Shown piece after piece: positions 1 through 9,253 of a stretch of 64,000 nt of DNA (the first letter of the stretch is position 1; each line of letters opens with the position of its first letter). Source of the DNA: Halobacillus sp. Marseille-P3879 (GTDB taxonomy: Bacteria > Bacillota > Bacilli > Bacillales > Halobacillaceae); NCBI RefSeq assembly GCF_900240285.1, contig NZ_OESS01000004.1:140225-204224 (forward strand). The letters run 5' to 3'. The translations under genes and the position numbers were made by a program. The notes under the pieces are model-generated. The model made no database searches, was not told the DNA's origin, and saw nothing but the letters and a program-made list of their open reading frames with translations.

Positions 1-64
1 GTATATTTGGTTACATAAAGTAATCAGTTTTTATTTTATAACTATATTTAAGGAGGAATTTTTT

Positions 65-595
65 ATGACAACTTTAACTCTTGATAAAGTACACAGTACG
101 CTGGATTTTCAAATTAAGCATATGATGGTATCTAAAGCTAAAGGTGAATTTGAGGATTTTGAAGTCGACTTCAATGGAGATTTAGAAAATGTGGAATCTG
201 CCAGTGTCAAAGTTACCATTCCGGTAACATCAATTAATACTGGAAACGAAGATCGTGACGGCCACCTTCGTTCAGGTGACTTCTTCGAAGCTGAGAAATA
301 CCCAAACATGGTATTTAAAAGCAAATCCATTAAAAAAATATCAGATGACGAATATGAAGTAACAGGGGACTTTACTATTAAAGATGTTACAAATGAAGAA
401 ACCTTCACGGTAGAATACAACGGCACATCAAAAAGCCCGCTGGATGGAAGTACTGTAGCAGGTTTTGACGTAAGCGGTAAAGTAAACCGTGAAGCGTACG
501 GCATGACTTACAACGCAGCAATTGAAACAGGCGGCATGCTTCTTGGTAAAGATGTAAAATTCGAAGGTAACTTTGAGTTTATCGTATCTGAATAA
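65..595 (+). CDS. YceI family protein
   Basis: A 176-residue protein that is one YceI domain from end to end. It opens with the family pattern (LDKVHSTLDFQIKHMM) and contains the typical GDFTIKDVT strand. Characterised YceI proteins are lipocalin-like barrels that bind long isoprenoid chains, and the in vivo role in Bacillaceae is not settled. There is no signal peptide, so this copy is probably cytoplasmic. The ATG lies 8 bases after AAGGAGG. It is a single-gene unit closed by the hairpin at 603. Family assignment is firm; ligand and function are inferred only from relatives. Confidence 0.93.
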   Translation: MTTLTLDKVHSTLDFQIKHMMVSKAKGEFEDFEVDFNGDLENVESASVKVTIPVTSINTGNEDRDGHLRSGDFFEAEKYPNMVFKSKSIKKISDDEYEVTGDFTIKDVTNEETFTVEYNGTSKSPLDGSTVAGFDVSGKVNREAYGMTYNAAIETGGMLLGKDVKFEGNFEFIVSE

Positions 596-602
596 TTACC
601 CG

Positions 603-631
603 GCCCGCCAGCTTATGGCGGGCTTCTTTAT
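603..631 (+). terminator. Terminator after yceI
   Basis: An 8-bp perfect stem (603-610 with 616-623), a five-base loop and a T-rich tail. It lies between the convergent yceI and uvsE genes; uvsE ends at 628, so the tail overlaps its stop codon. Confidence 0.8.
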
Positions 632-1578
632 AAGAATACACTCCCTCCCCCATGTCGTTTCACCCCACGTACAGCCGAGATTTCTTCAATTAATTTAAGT
701 AAGGCACGATCTTTAGCTTTAGCCTCAATCATGAAGTCCACATCTTGATTGAGGTGCTTTAATTCCTTAAGAAGCGGTTTAACGAATTCAATATTAACGT
801 AATCAGCATGGCTCCTATAAGCTTTCTCGGACTTCGGAGACGACATATGAATCTTCGGAGGCTGTGTATTCCATGTTTGAAAAAAGCGAGGGAGCAGTTG
901 ATCTAACCTTTCCCCCTCCTCATGATTCGCCATATAATGATGATAGTCAAACATCATAGGAATTCCTTCTTTTTCACAAACTTCGAGGGTTTCTGAAGCC
1001 GTATACGTTTTGTCATCATTTTCTAACGTCATCTGCTGTTTAATATGTGAAGGAAGCTGCTTAAGGTTGTCATGAAAACGTCGAAGTGCCCGCTCTTTAT
1101 CACCATAAGCTCCTCCGATATGAATATTGATATGGCCTTCTTTTTCTAATCCCATAGCATTTAGGAGCTGGTAATGGTACTCCATATCTTTGACTGCATT
1201 TTCAGTGACATGAGGCTTATCACTCGTAAACAATGTAAATTGATTTGGATGAAAGCTAGTTCTTAAATGGTGGTTACGGACAAGTTCGCCGATTCGTTCA
1301 AACTCTGCTTTAAAAGGACCAATATAGTCAAAATCCACCTCATCATGCGTTGCTAATGGGACCAGCGAGGAGGAAAAACGATACAATGGAATCTCGTGGC
1401 CAATATTATAATGAAGTGCTCGAATGGTATGTTCAAGGTTCGTTCGTATAATCCGCTCCAGCTGTTCTTTACGTTCAGTTGATGATAATTTTCGATAACG
1501 GGCAAATGTCATCGTTTTTGATGGGCTCGCATCGTATAAGTTTAAAGCGTTCGCTACATAGCCAAATCGAATAATCAT
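628..1578 (-). CDS. uvsE: UV damage endonuclease UvsE/UvdE
   Basis: A 316-residue TIM-barrel endonuclease that nicks DNA 5' of UV photoproducts such as cyclobutane dimers, starting an excision pathway independent of UvrABC. The family start RFGYVANAL is present, as are metal-site segments [23 protein letters not shown] and MIEAKAKD. The length is usual for Bacillus UvsE. The ATG is 8 bases downstream of GGAG. No LexA-type box is visible in the 230 bases upstream, so SOS control is not supported by sequence. In Bacillus relatives the enzyme is linked to spore UV resistance. Confidence 0.93.
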   Translation of the reverse strand: MIIRFGYVANALNLYDASPSKTMTFARYRKLSSTERKEQLERIIRTNLEHTIRALHYNIGHEIPLYRFSSSLVPLATHDEVDFDYIGPFKAEFERIGELVRNHHLRTSFHPNQFTLFTSDKPHVTENAVKDMEYHYQLLNAMGLEKEGHINIHIGGAYGDKERALRRFHDNLKQLPSHIKQQMTLENDDKTYTASETLEVCEKEGIPMMFDYHHYMANHEEGERLDQLLPRFFQTWNTQPPKIHMSSPKSEKAYRSHADYVNIEFVKPLLKELKHLNQDVDFMIEAKAKDRALLKLIEEISAVRGVKRHGGGSVFL

Positions 1579-1728
1579 TAATAAAGCTCCTTTTCTCCTG
1601 CATTGACTTGTATGTTTCCCTGTTCTTCATGGTTTTAAAAGTTTATCGGATGTTGGAAGGGCTGATATATGCAATATAGACTGCTCGATTGAAAAAGAAG
1701 TTTTTTACAAAGCACGGGTATAAAGAAG

Positions 1729-1766
1729 AACAACAAACAAGCCTGTCGATCCTTTCACGACAGGCT
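1729..1766 (-). terminator. Terminator after bioB
   Basis: A 9-bp perfect stem (1740-1748 with 1758-1766). On the minus strand it is followed by a T-rich stretch. It ends the bioY-bioB transcript. Confidence 0.75.
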
Positions 1767-1812
1767 CTCAATGCACACAGCGTCCTTTCTTTCGCTTTTG
1801 TTGTATGTCATT

Positions 1813-2805
1813 CTATACTTGTTCTTCAGCTTTAACATAATCGACCTCAAAACCTAAGTCTCTTAGCATTTGATGGTCCTTTGTCCCTTCCTGCCCTGCC
1901 GTCGTTAAATAATCCCCGACAAAAATGGAGTTAGCTGGATACAACCCAAATGGCTGCAGACTTCTCAGGTTGACTTCACGCCCGCCGGAAACACGTATTT
2001 CTTTGGTGGGATTAATGAAACGGAATAAACAAAGCACTTTCAAGCAATAAGTCGGGGTTAATTCATCTGTACCTTCTAATAGTGTTCCATCAATCGCATG
2101 TAGAAAATTAACGGGAATAGAATCGGCATCTAACGCTTTCAGGGCACGCGCCATATCTATGACATCCTGCTTTGTTTCCTTCATTCCGACAATAACGCCG
2201 GAACAGGGGGAAATCCCAGCTTCTTTCGCATGATTTACTGTAGAGACACGATCACTATAGCTGTGGCTGGTGGTAATATTGTCATGGTGGTTGGCTGACG
2301 TATTAATATTGTTATTGTAACGATCCACTCCAGCTGTCTTAAGTTGCTGAGCTTGCTCCGGCTTAAGTAAGCCAAGACACGCACAAATTTTCATATCATA
2401 TTTGCTTTTTATTTCCTCAACCGCAGAAGTAACAATTTCCAGCTCCCTCCTGGACGGTCCCCTGCCACTTGCGACAATACAATAAGTGCCTGACTTTAGT
2501 TTATGGGCCTGCTCGGCTCCCTCTATAATTTGTTCCTTCTCCATCATACGATACTTCTGAATGGGTGCCTTTGAATCTCTGGACTGCGCACAATACCCGC
2601 AGTTCTCCGGGCAGAACCCCGATTTCGTATTGATAATCATGTTCAGCTTAACCTTATTTCCGTAATAGCGCTTTCTTACCAGATAAGCGGCCGCAAGCAA
2701 ATCCAGCAGCTCATCATCTGGACATTCAAGCACGGATAAAGCCTCTGAGTCCAGGATTTCTTCCCCCTGCAATACTTTTTCAGCTAAAACCTTCCAATCA
2801 TACAT
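1813..2805 (-). CDS. bioB: Biotin synthase BioB
   Basis: A 330-residue radical-SAM enzyme that inserts sulfur into dethiobiotin, the last step of biotin synthesis. The radical-SAM cluster motif CPENCGYC is visible near residue 68, followed by the family AQSRDS. The N...NNNINTS and GVIVGMKET segments are typical of BioB. The ATG follows GAGGAGG. It lies 13 bases downstream of bioY and is almost certainly cotranscribed with it under the BirA-type operator near 3473. No bioA, bioF, bioD or bioW genes are in the window, so the earlier steps are encoded elsewhere or dethiobiotin is imported. Confidence 0.96.
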   Translation of the reverse strand: MYDWKVLAEKVLQGEEILDSEALSVLECPDDELLDLLAAAYLVRKRYYGNKVKLNMIINTKSGFCPENCGYCAQSRDSKAPIQKYRMMEKEQIIEGAEQAHKLKSGTYCIVASGRGPSRRELEIVTSAVEEIKSKYDMKICACLGLLKPEQAQQLKTAGVDRYNNNINTSANHHDNITTSHSYSDRVSTVNHAKEAGISPCSGVIVGMKETKQDVIDMARALKALDADSIPVNFLHAIDGTLLEGTDELTPTYCLKVLCLFRFINPTKEIRVSGGREVNLRSLQPFGLYPANSIFVGDYLTTAGQEGTKDHQMLRDLGFEVDYVKAEEQV

Positions 2806-2818
2806 AACCGAGCCTCCT

Positions 2819-3421
2819 CTATGCTATTTTTTCCCGATTTCGAAATGCACTTCTTTTCACAACGCTTTTCTCCAACCGATAACCAAGGACCCCTGCAAAT
2901 ACAGAAAGTACAAGGTCTTTAGGCAGCGGAACCATCATCCATGACCAGACAAGTGAATACGTTAACCCTTCCGGCGCTTCAAACCAATACAAATAAGCAG
3001 CATACATCCAATTAGTACCCACCACATAATTGAGAGCCATAGCGACTAAAGAAGCCGCTACATACATTTTTAAACTTCGTTGACGCTCCGCCATCTTCCC
3101 CGCTATGAAAGCTATTAATATAAAAGAAACGATAAATCCAAATGTGGGTGTAAAAAGGGCAGTTAATCCGCCTTTAAACTGGGCAAAAATTGGTGCTCCA
3201 ACTAGACCAAGAAGCATATAAACAAACATGGATAGGGCTCCTAAACGGCTGCCAAGAATCAAACCTGCCATTATAGCAAAAAAGGTTTGTAAAGTGATCG
3301 GTACTCCCCCAATCACCATAAACGGAGCAATTGATGTAATATTCGCACCGATGGCCATCATTGCAACGAAAAGACCACCCATCGTAATCTCCAAAGCTGT
3401 CCACCCTCTACGTCCTCTCAT
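2819..3421 (-). CDS. bioY: Biotin ECF transporter S component BioY
   Basis: A 200-residue, six-helix membrane protein that binds biotin and works with a shared ECF energizing module (EcfT plus two ATPases, not encoded here). Family hallmarks are [27 protein letters not shown] and the loop PTFGFI. The upstream in-frame ATG at 3436 lies inside the GAGGAGG ribosome-binding site, so the ATG at 3421 ([11 protein letters not shown]) is chosen. It is the first gene of the bioY-bioB unit, and the operator-like inverted repeat about 50 bases upstream points to biotin-dependent repression. Confidence 0.94.
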   Translation of the reverse strand: MRGRRGWTALEITMGGLFVAMMAIGANITSIAPFMVIGGVPITLQTFFAIMAGLILGSRLGALSMFVYMLLGLVGAPIFAQFKGGLTALFTPTFGFIVSFILIAFIAGKMAERQRSLKMYVAASLVAMALNYVVGTNWMYAAYLYWFEAPEGLTYSLVWSWMMVPLPKDLVLSVFAGVLGYRLEKSVVKRSAFRNREKIA

Positions 3422-3472
3422 AATCTTCCTCCTCATAACTTATAAAACTAGCATAGAAGAAAACCATTCTTT

Positions 3473-3502
3473 ATGTCAACTTAATTTTAATAAGGTTAAC
3501 AT
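3473..3502 (-). promoter_or_regulatory. BirA-type biotin operator
   Basis: An interrupted inverted repeat: ATGTCAAC at 3473-3480 and GTTAACAT at 3495-3502, separated by 14 bases, with one mismatch between arms. This matches the architecture of Bacillus BirA operators (TTGTTAAC type arms about 14-16 bases apart). It sits directly before bioY. Confidence 0.72.
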
Positions 3503-3510
3503 TAATCTCA

Positions 3511-3535
3511 TAAAAAAGACGCTGGTTACAGCGCC
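3511..3535 (-). terminator. Terminator of the siderophore-import operon
   Basis: A stem 3518-3524 with 3529-3535 (one G-T pair), a four-base loop and six T on the minus strand. It lies just after the binding-protein gene ending at 3554. Confidence 0.78.
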
Positions 3536-3553
3536 CTTCTTAAACCTCTTTAT

Positions 3554-4486
3554 TTATAAGCTTTCCTTTATTTCATTTACCATTGCCTCAACAGACTGCA
3601 GCCCCCCGCCGGATAGGTACCAGTATTGAGGATCTAGATAGTAAATCTGATCTTTTTCATAAGCTGAAGTTTTCTTGACGATTTCATTTTCCATCACCTG
3701 CTTAGCTGAGGATTCATCTCCTACTACGGCTCCGCGGTCAACTACATACATATATTCTGGATTCTTCTCAGAAATGTATTCGAATGAAATACTCTGTCCA
3801 TGCGTGGAAGATTCAATTGATTCATCAACCGGCGGTACTCCTAACACGTCATGGATTAAGCCAAATCGTGAACCTTCACCATAGGCGCTCACTTTCCCAT
3901 CATTCGCTAATATGATTAAACCTTTTCCATCCATAGATTGAGATTTACTATTCACCTCTTCTATGTTTTCCTTTATTTCCCCAAGTTTCTCCTCTACTTC
4001 CTCTTCTTTTTTGAAAATCTCTCCAAGAGCAAGCATATTCTCTTCAAACGATTCCATGTACCTGGTTGTATCAACTCCGAGGTATACAGTAGGAGCAATT
4101 TCGGAAAGTTCGTCGTATACCTCCGATTGACGACCGGAAATCACGATCACGTCTGGATCCATCTGGCTGATCGCTTCGAAGTCAGGCTCTTTTAAACCGC
4201 CGATATTTTCATATTCATCACTATCATATTGACTTAAATAATCAGGGAGAGAATCTTTCGCTACGCCCTGAATTTCAACCCCAAGCTCATCTAAACTATC
4301 GACTATTCCAAAATCAAACACAACCACATTCTCAGGGTTACGCGTGACTTCCGTTTCTCCTAATTCGTGTTCCACCGTTATTTTTTCTTCTTCTTCATTA
4401 GAGGATTCCGCTTCGGTGTCTCCTCCACAAGCTGCTAATACAACTGTAATCAATAGTACGCTTATACTTACTAACCATTTCCTCAT
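3554..4486 (-). CDS. yclQ: Iron-siderophore ABC transporter binding lipoprotein (YclQ-like)
   Basis: A lipoprotein of about 310 residues that captures a ferric siderophore outside the membrane. The start is taken at MRKWLVSISV (4486); it is followed by a signal peptide and lipobox LAAC, then an acidic linker. The rest is a helical-backbone binding fold with the family pattern VVVFDFGIVDSLDELG and DPDVIVISGRQ. It is the last gene of an importer whose permeases and ATPase closely match B. subtilis YclNOP, the petrobactin system, so a catecholate siderophore is the likely ligand by analogy. The longer upstream reading to 4525 has no advantage. Confidence 0.9.
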   Translation of the reverse strand: MRKWLVSISVLLITVVLAACGGDTEAESSNEEEEKITVEHELGETEVTRNPENVVVFDFGIVDSLDELGVEIQGVAKDSLPDYLSQYDSDEYENIGGLKEPDFEAISQMDPDVIVISGRQSEVYDELSEIAPTVYLGVDTTRYMESFEENMLALGEIFKKEEEVEEKLGEIKENIEEVNSKSQSMDGKGLIILANDGKVSAYGEGSRFGLIHDVLGVPPVDESIESSTHGQSISFEYISEKNPEYMYVVDRGAVVGDESSAKQVMENEIVKKTSAYEKDQIYYLDPQYWYLSGGGLQSVEAMVNEIKESL

Positions 4487-4506
4487 TAAAGTCACCTCTT
4501 GATATA

Positions 4507-5265
4507 TTATTGAAAATAGACACAAATTTTTTGATTGTTAATCGTATGAATATCTATGTCCATGTCATAAATGGAGTTTAAAACAGCTGGCTCAATCATT
4601 TTCTCCTTTGCGCCTTCTTCTACAATTCTTCCATTCTTCATAGCTACAATATAGTCCGAGTAGCAGGAAGCAAAATTAATATCGTGAACAACGAGTACAA
4701 CAGTTTTACCAAGCTCTCTTACCAACCTGCTTAATGTTTTCATAATTTGTACGGAATGATTCATATCTAAATTATTTAACGGTTCATCGAGCAATACATA
4801 CTCGGTATCTTGAGCAATAACCATCGCGATATAAGCTCTTTGGCGCTGTCCCCCGCTTAATTGATCTAAGTACTTATGCTGCATGTCTGACAAGGCCACG
4901 AAATCCAGAGCCTGCTCGACCTTCACCTCATCTTCTTCGGTCAGCCTTCCTTTCGAATACGGGAATCTGCCAAATGACACAAGTTCACGTATCGTTAACC
5001 TAAGATGGATGTGGTTGCTTTGTTTAAGGATTGAAATTTTCTTCGATAAATCTTCGGTTTTCCATCTGTTAATTTCCTGACCTTCAATCTTCACCTCTCC
5101 TTCGTCCTTCGTAATTAAACGACTGATCATCGAAAGGAGCGTACTTTTTCCGGCTCCATTAGGTCCAATAAAGGTTGTGATTTTCCCTTTAGGAATCGAT
5201 ACAGAAACATCTTCTACGACTGACCTGGTCCCATACTGCTTGAATAAATTCAAAACTTTTACCAT
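4507..5265 (-). CDS. yclP: Iron-siderophore ABC transporter ATPase (YclP-like)
   Basis: A 252-residue ABC ATPase that powers siderophore uptake. Walker A is GPNGAGKST near residue 35, the signature is LSGGQRQRAYIA near 138, Walker B is YVLLDEPLNNLD, and the switch histidine is in VVHDINFA. The terminal DIDIHTINNQKICVYF is typical of this subfamily. It overlaps the upstream permease end by 7 bases, showing a tight operon, and is followed by the binding protein gene. Confidence 0.92.
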   Translation of the reverse strand: MVKVLNLFKQYGTRSVVEDVSVSIPKGKITTFIGPNGAGKSTLLSMISRLITKDEGEVKIEGQEINRWKTEDLSKKISILKQSNHIHLRLTIRELVSFGRFPYSKGRLTEEDEVKVEQALDFVALSDMQHKYLDQLSGGQRQRAYIAMVIAQDTEYVLLDEPLNNLDMNHSVQIMKTLSRLVRELGKTVVLVVHDINFASCYSDYIVAMKNGRIVEEGAKEKMIEPAVLNSIYDMDIDIHTINNQKICVYFQ

Positions 5266-6206
5266 GCTTTGTTCTCCCTTAACAGTAGATAAATAAAATA
5301 GATTCCACCGATGAAGTTGATTAAGACACTAATAGTAGTTGAAAAAGTAAAGACTCTTTCAACGATTAATTGGCCGCCTGCTAAAGCAATTACGCTAAAC
5401 AAAATAGATACTGCCAATAAGTAGTTATGACGAAAGGTATTCAGAAACTCATGCGCTAAATTAACTACCAGCAAACCTAGAAACGTTACAGGGCCAACTA
5501 AAGCTGTAGCTACAGAAATAAGCACAGCTACAACAATCAACAGCCGCTGAATGATCCGTTCATAGGGAACGCCTAGATTCACCGCATGATCTTTGCCTAA
5601 CGCCATGACATCCATGTATTTGTGATAAGGAAGGTAGTAAAGCAGGCTTCCAATCATGATGACAACGGAAATGCCAAGAAGATCTGTATTTACGTTGTTG
5701 AAACTGGCAAACATTTTATCCTGTACGATGAGGAATTCATTAGGATCAATCAATACCTGCATAAATGACGACAAACTCGAAAAAAAAGTTCCGAGGATAA
5801 TACCCACAAGCAGTAGCAAATAGATATTCCCTCCCCTTCTTAACAGCCATTTAAAGAGCAGGAATGAAAATAGCACCATCGCTGCCACAGAAAGCAGATA
5901 ATTCACCTGACTGTCCATCATAGCGATAGATCCTGATCCAAAGAAAAACACCACCAGCGTCTGTACAAGAAGATACATACTATCAAGGCCTAAGATACTT
6001 GGTGTAAGGATTCGATTCGTCGTGATGGTCTGGAATATTACGGTCGAAAAGGCAATCGCTGCTCCCGTTACAATAATCGCTGATATTTTTACAGTTCTTC
6101 TCGGAAGAATGTAATCCCAATTACTGCTTACCCCTGTAAACAAAAAAGCTAGAACAAGCCCTGCCGCAATGATGAGAAGAAGCAGGATTTTCCTTTTAAA
6201 AAGCAT
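5259..6206 (-). CDS. yclO: Iron-siderophore ABC transporter permease (YclO-like)
   Basis: A 315-residue FecCD-type permease with about nine hydrophobic segments. The motif FSTVIFQTITTNRILTPSILG and the segment GPVTFLGLLVVNLAHEF correspond to the conserved coupling and pore regions. It overlaps the upstream permease (11 bases) and the downstream ATPase (7 bases). It forms the heterodimeric channel with the product of the preceding gene. Confidence 0.92.
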   Translation of the reverse strand: MLFKRKILLLLIIAAGLVLAFLFTGVSSNWDYILPRRTVKISAIIVTGAAIAFSTVIFQTITTNRILTPSILGLDSMYLLVQTLVVFFFGSGSIAMMDSQVNYLLSVAAMVLFSFLLFKWLLRRGGNIYLLLLVGIILGTFFSSLSSFMQVLIDPNEFLIVQDKMFASFNNVNTDLLGISVVIMIGSLLYYLPYHKYMDVMALGKDHAVNLGVPYERIIQRLLIVVAVLISVATALVGPVTFLGLLVVNLAHEFLNTFRHNYLLAVSILFSVIALAGGQLIVERVFTFSTTISVLINFIGGIYFIYLLLRENKAW

Positions 6207-7149
6207 AGGAGCGCCTCCTCATCAATAAGTAGATAAATATCCCGCTTCCAATAACACCCATCGTAAGACTGATAGAAATCTCATATGGATAGATCACCAC
6301 TCGTCCGATAATGTCACAAATCAATACGAACCCCGCTCCGAAAACAGCCGTCTGGACCAGGCTTTTTTTCAAGTGATCTCCGTAATAGTACGTAACAATA
6401 TTCGGTACGATTAAGCCAAGAAAAGGAATCATTCCAACCGTAAGTACCACCGAAGCCGTAATCATGGCTACAATCGCTAACCCAATGTTAACGACCTGCT
6501 TATACTTAAGGCCTAAGTTTTTGGCAAAATCCTCTCCCATTCCTGCAAGAGTAAATCGATCCGCATAGAAAAAAGCCAACCCCAGTAGAGGAATGGAAAG
6601 GTAAAGCATCTCAAACCGCCCTTCCATAATCATCGAAAAGTCCCCATGGAGCCAAGCTGACATGTTTTGGACCAGGTCATGCTTGAGAGCAAAAAATGTT
6701 GTAACTGAACTTATGATATTCCCAAACATAAGCCCAACAAGCGGAATGAAAATCGTATCTTTGTACTTAATACGGTCGAGAATCTGCATAAAAATAAACG
6801 TCCCCATTAGAGCAAAAGCGAATGCCACCCCCATTTTTAAAAGAGGACTGGCGGAAGTGAACAAAAGCAGGGAAATTAATACACCAAGCCTTGCAGAGTC
6901 AAATGTGCCGGCTGTCGTGGGTGAAACAAACTTATTCCTCGTTAACTGCTGCATAATTAACCCGCAAATGCTAATGCTTGCCCCTGCTATTAAAATACTG
7001 AGTAATCTTGGCAGCCTGCTGACCGTCATGATCTCGACTTGTTCAGGTGTCATGTGACCCAAATCCGTTACAGATACATCTGAAACTCCAATGAACAACG
7101 ACATAAACGAGAAAAGAAGAAGAGCTGCTGACGTATATCTGATTTTCAT
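6196..7149 (-). CDS. yclN: Iron-siderophore ABC transporter permease (YclN-like)
   Basis: A permease of about 317 residues and first gene of the importer operon. The match to B. subtilis YclN as I remember it is strong over the whole length (SICGLIMQQLTRNKFVSPT, IPLVGLMFGNIISS, GMIPFLGLIVPNIV). The start is MKIRYTSA at 7149, preceded by AAGGGTGG; the longer reading to 7218 runs back through the Fur-like box and is rejected. Transcription should start near 7190-7200, under iron control by the box at 7203-7217. Confidence 0.93.
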   Translation of the reverse strand: MKIRYTSAALLLFSFMSLFIGVSDVSVTDLGHMTPEQVEIMTVSRLPRLLSILIAGASISICGLIMQQLTRNKFVSPTTAGTFDSARLGVLISLLLFTSASPLLKMGVAFAFALMGTFIFMQILDRIKYKDTIFIPLVGLMFGNIISSVTTFFALKHDLVQNMSAWLHGDFSMIMEGRFEMLYLSIPLLGLAFFYADRFTLAGMGEDFAKNLGLKYKQVVNIGLAIVAMITASVVLTVGMIPFLGLIVPNIVTYYYGDHLKKSLVQTAVFGAGFVLICDIIGRVVIYPYEISISLTMGVIGSGIFIYLLMRRRSYAF

Positions 7150-7202
7150 AAAACCACCCTTACCTCTTTCCTTGTTAAAAAAAATTGATATAATTATGAT
7201 AT

Positions 7203-7217
7203 TGAAATTCATTATCA
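7203..7217 (-). promoter_or_regulatory. Fur-box-like iron operator
   Basis: Read on the minus strand this is TGATAATGAATTTCA, which agrees with the Bacillus 7-1-7 Fur consensus TGATAATnATTATCA at 12 of 14 defined positions. It lies 54 bases before the start of the siderophore importer operon. Confidence 0.72.
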
Positions 7218-7312
7218 ATTAGAATGATAGAGTAAGGGTTAGAGTAAGGTCAATACGATCCGAAGATAATAGACATTTATGGAAAAAGTGTTGCAGAAAG
7301 GAGTTTAATACC

Positions 7313-7897
7313 ATGAAGAAAAATAAGGATCCCAGGGTACAGAGAAGTACAATATGGATCAAAGAAGCGTTTCTTACTTTATTAAAAGAACACCATCTCG
7401 ATCACGTCTCGGTCCAGCAAATTATGAATCAAGCTCAAATGAACAGAGCGACGTTTTACCGTCACTTTGTAGATAAAGAAGACTTGTTAACAACCATTGT
7501 TGAAGACCTTCTCGTACGCTGGAAAACTCTCATAGATGACTGTCCCCGGACATTCGATTTTGTTAAAGAGAAAAAACCTCACCCCCGGTTTGTCGGAATG
7601 CTTCAATTTATTTATGTAGAGCGTCTTACCTTCGAAACGTTGTTAAGTAAGCAGGAACTAGGAGAATTTCAAAAACAGTTTGAGCAATTTATTCAGTCAT
7701 CCACCCGCTCTACTCTCGAAATAGCATTCGATTATCTGCACTCAGTAAAGTTCTCACCTGAAATTACTCTTACCTTTATTGCTTCAAGTATCTCGGGAAC
7801 AATTAAATGGTGGGTAGAAAACGATTATCCGTGTACGGCCTATGATCTCGCTTCTTACATAACAGAAATGATTGATTACGGGATCTATACAAAATAA
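7313..7897 (+). CDS. TetR/AcrR family transcriptional regulator
   Basis: A 194-residue one-domain TetR repressor. The N-terminal HTH is clear (HHLDHVSVQQIMNQAQMNRATFYRHFVDKEDLL, residues about 26-60), followed by an all-helical ligand-binding part. It is divergent from the siderophore importer with about 160 bases between starts, so it may regulate itself or the importer, but the Fur-like site already explains iron control. The ATG follows GAAAGGAG. The ligand is unknown. Confidence 0.88.
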   Translation: MKKNKDPRVQRSTIWIKEAFLTLLKEHHLDHVSVQQIMNQAQMNRATFYRHFVDKEDLLTTIVEDLLVRWKTLIDDCPRTFDFVKEKKPHPRFVGMLQFIYVERLTFETLLSKQELGEFQKQFEQFIQSSTRSTLEIAFDYLHSVKFSPEITLTFIASSISGTIKWWVENDYPCTAYDLASYITEMIDYGIYTK

Positions 7898-7922
7898 AAA
7901 AGGACGCTATTTTCAGCGTCCT
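7893..7922 (-). terminator. Hairpin with minus-strand T tract
   Basis: A perfect 8-bp stem (7901-7908 with 7915-7922). The T tract exists only on the minus strand (7893-7900), so it would stop transcripts arriving from the right, as a back-up to the terminator at 8264. Confidence 0.5.
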
Positions 7923-7958
7923 AAAGCAGTCGAAAAGTTCTCGACAGCTTTAATTTTT
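7923..7958 (+). terminator. Terminator after the TetR gene
   Basis: Stem 7923-7933 with 7941-7951 (one A-A mismatch) and seven-base loop, followed by AATTTTT on the plus strand. Confidence 0.75.
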
Positions 7959-8137
7959 GGCATTTTTACTTAAGTTTTATCTTTCAGTACACTAAAGAAC
8001 GGGATAGGCTGATTTAAAAATGTTTTCGAAACAAGTGCTGATGACAGCTGCCTGCCAGAACATAAAGAAGATTGTCCATAAATTATCCAAGATGATCCAG
8101 GAGAAGGAAAGTCTTTTTCTGTATTAAAAAAATTCTA

Positions 8138-8255
8138 AGGAGCGAGGCCCCTTCCACTCCTGCGGAAGAACGAGTGAGCCGAGATCGCCGAGCGTGGGTT
8201 TCGCGAGGAAGCTCAGGCGCTCATCCGCTAAAAAAGGGAAGGGGGCTTCGCTTCT
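8138..8255. repeat. Palindromic intergenic repeat element
   Basis: About 118 bases whose ends form an imperfect inverted repeat (8138-8156 against 8236-8255, AGGAGCGAGGCCCCTTCC against its near complement), with further GAG-rich inverted repeats inside. GC content is higher than its surroundings. Both strands have open frames of about 70 codons across it, but their products look like repeat translation and lack plausible starts. Elements of this style recur between genes in many Bacillaceae genomes. A shorter relic appears at 11151. Confidence 0.55.
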
Positions 8256-8263
8256 GACGGCAA

Positions 8264-8303
8264 GAAAAAAGCTTGCGGAAAAACAGGGGTTTCTCCACAA
8301 GCT
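8264..8303 (-). terminator. Terminator after the aldo-keto reductase gene
   Basis: Stem 8270-8278 with 8295-8303 (one mismatch), followed on the minus strand by six T. It lies about 40 bases beyond the reductase stop codon. Confidence 0.75.
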
Positions 8304-8341
8304 GAGGAAGCTATTTTCAGCGCCCTTTTTCATCAATCTTA

Positions 8342-9166
8342 TTATCTTACATTCATGTCGCTTGGCTCAGGACCTTTACGCTGTCCGCGATCAAGCGCAT
8401 TAATTTGCTCCATATCCTCATTAGTTAATTCGAAATCAAACACATCAAAATTCTCTTCGATGCGAGAAGGTGTAACTGATTTAGGGATAACGACTGAACC
8501 ATTCTGTAAATGCCAGCGAATGATAACCTGAGCTGGTGTTTTCCCATGCTTCTCAGCTAGAGACTGCACTGTTTCATTATTTAATACTTCTCCACCCTGC
8601 ATAAGCGGGCTCCACGCTTCTACTAAAATCCCCTTCTCACGGCAGAACTCTTTCAGCTCATTCTGTGCAAGGAACGGATGACATTCAACCTGATTAATGG
8701 CTGGTTTCACATCACATTCATCCAGCAGACGCTGTAAATGATCGATGTTGAAGTTACATACACCGATTGCTTTTGTCTTTCCATCTTTCTGCAGTTGTTC
8801 TAATGCTTTATATGTTTCCACATAATCGTCATATTCAGGTGTCGGCCAGTGAATTAAATACAGATCTACATAATCCAGACCCAACTTCTCCAGACTCTCA
8901 TCCATAGCTTTAATCGTCTGCTCGTAACCCTGATCGGCATTCCAGACTTTCGTCGTAATAAAAAGCTCTTCGCGCGGCACATTACTTTTTGCAATCGCTT
9001 CGCCTACCTGGCGCTCATTTTTATAAACGGCTGCTGTGTCGATCGAGCGATAACCTGTTTCAATCGCCTTCGTTACAGCTGGAACTGCATCTTTCTCTTC
9101 CACCTGCCATACCCCAAACCCAAGCTGAGGCATTTCGATTTTGTCATGTAATTTTACCGTATTCAT
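8342..9166 (-). CDS. Aldo/keto reductase
   Basis: A 274-residue NADPH-dependent aldo-keto reductase that reduces small aldehydes or ketones in the cytoplasm. Residues of the catalytic tetrad are visible: Asp and Tyr in IDTAAVYKNE, Lys in ITTKVW, His in LIHWP. The NADP-binding end VIPKSVTPSRIEEN is present. The start is at MNTVKLHDKI (9166); the longer reading adds 17 residues without a ribosome-binding site. It resembles the B. subtilis YvgN/YtbE group, which act on methylglyoxal-like substrates. The actual substrate is not determinable. Confidence 0.92.
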   Translation of the reverse strand: MNTVKLHDKIEMPQLGFGVWQVEEKDAVPAVTKAIETGYRSIDTAAVYKNERQVGEAIAKSNVPREELFITTKVWNADQGYEQTIKAMDESLEKLGLDYVDLYLIHWPTPEYDDYVETYKALEQLQKDGKTKAIGVCNFNIDHLQRLLDECDVKPAINQVECHPFLAQNELKEFCREKGILVEAWSPLMQGGEVLNNETVQSLAEKHGKTPAQVIIRWHLQNGSVVIPKSVTPSRIEENFDVFDFELTNEDMEQINALDRGQRKGPEPSDMNVR

Positions 9167-9253
9167 CAAAGAATCTCTTCCTTTCTTGTAAAAGGTTACA
9201 AAAGCAGTGTAGCACACGAGCAGTGATGAGTGCTTCTATTTTGCTTTCATCTG

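Noticed and set aside
1579..1739. LexA box before uvsE
   Set aside because: No GAAC-N4-GTTC pattern is present upstream of uvsE.
8124..8403. Overlapping open frames of about 70 codons on both strands
   Set aside because: They coincide with the palindromic repeat and the terminator, have repetitive products and no ribosome-binding sites.
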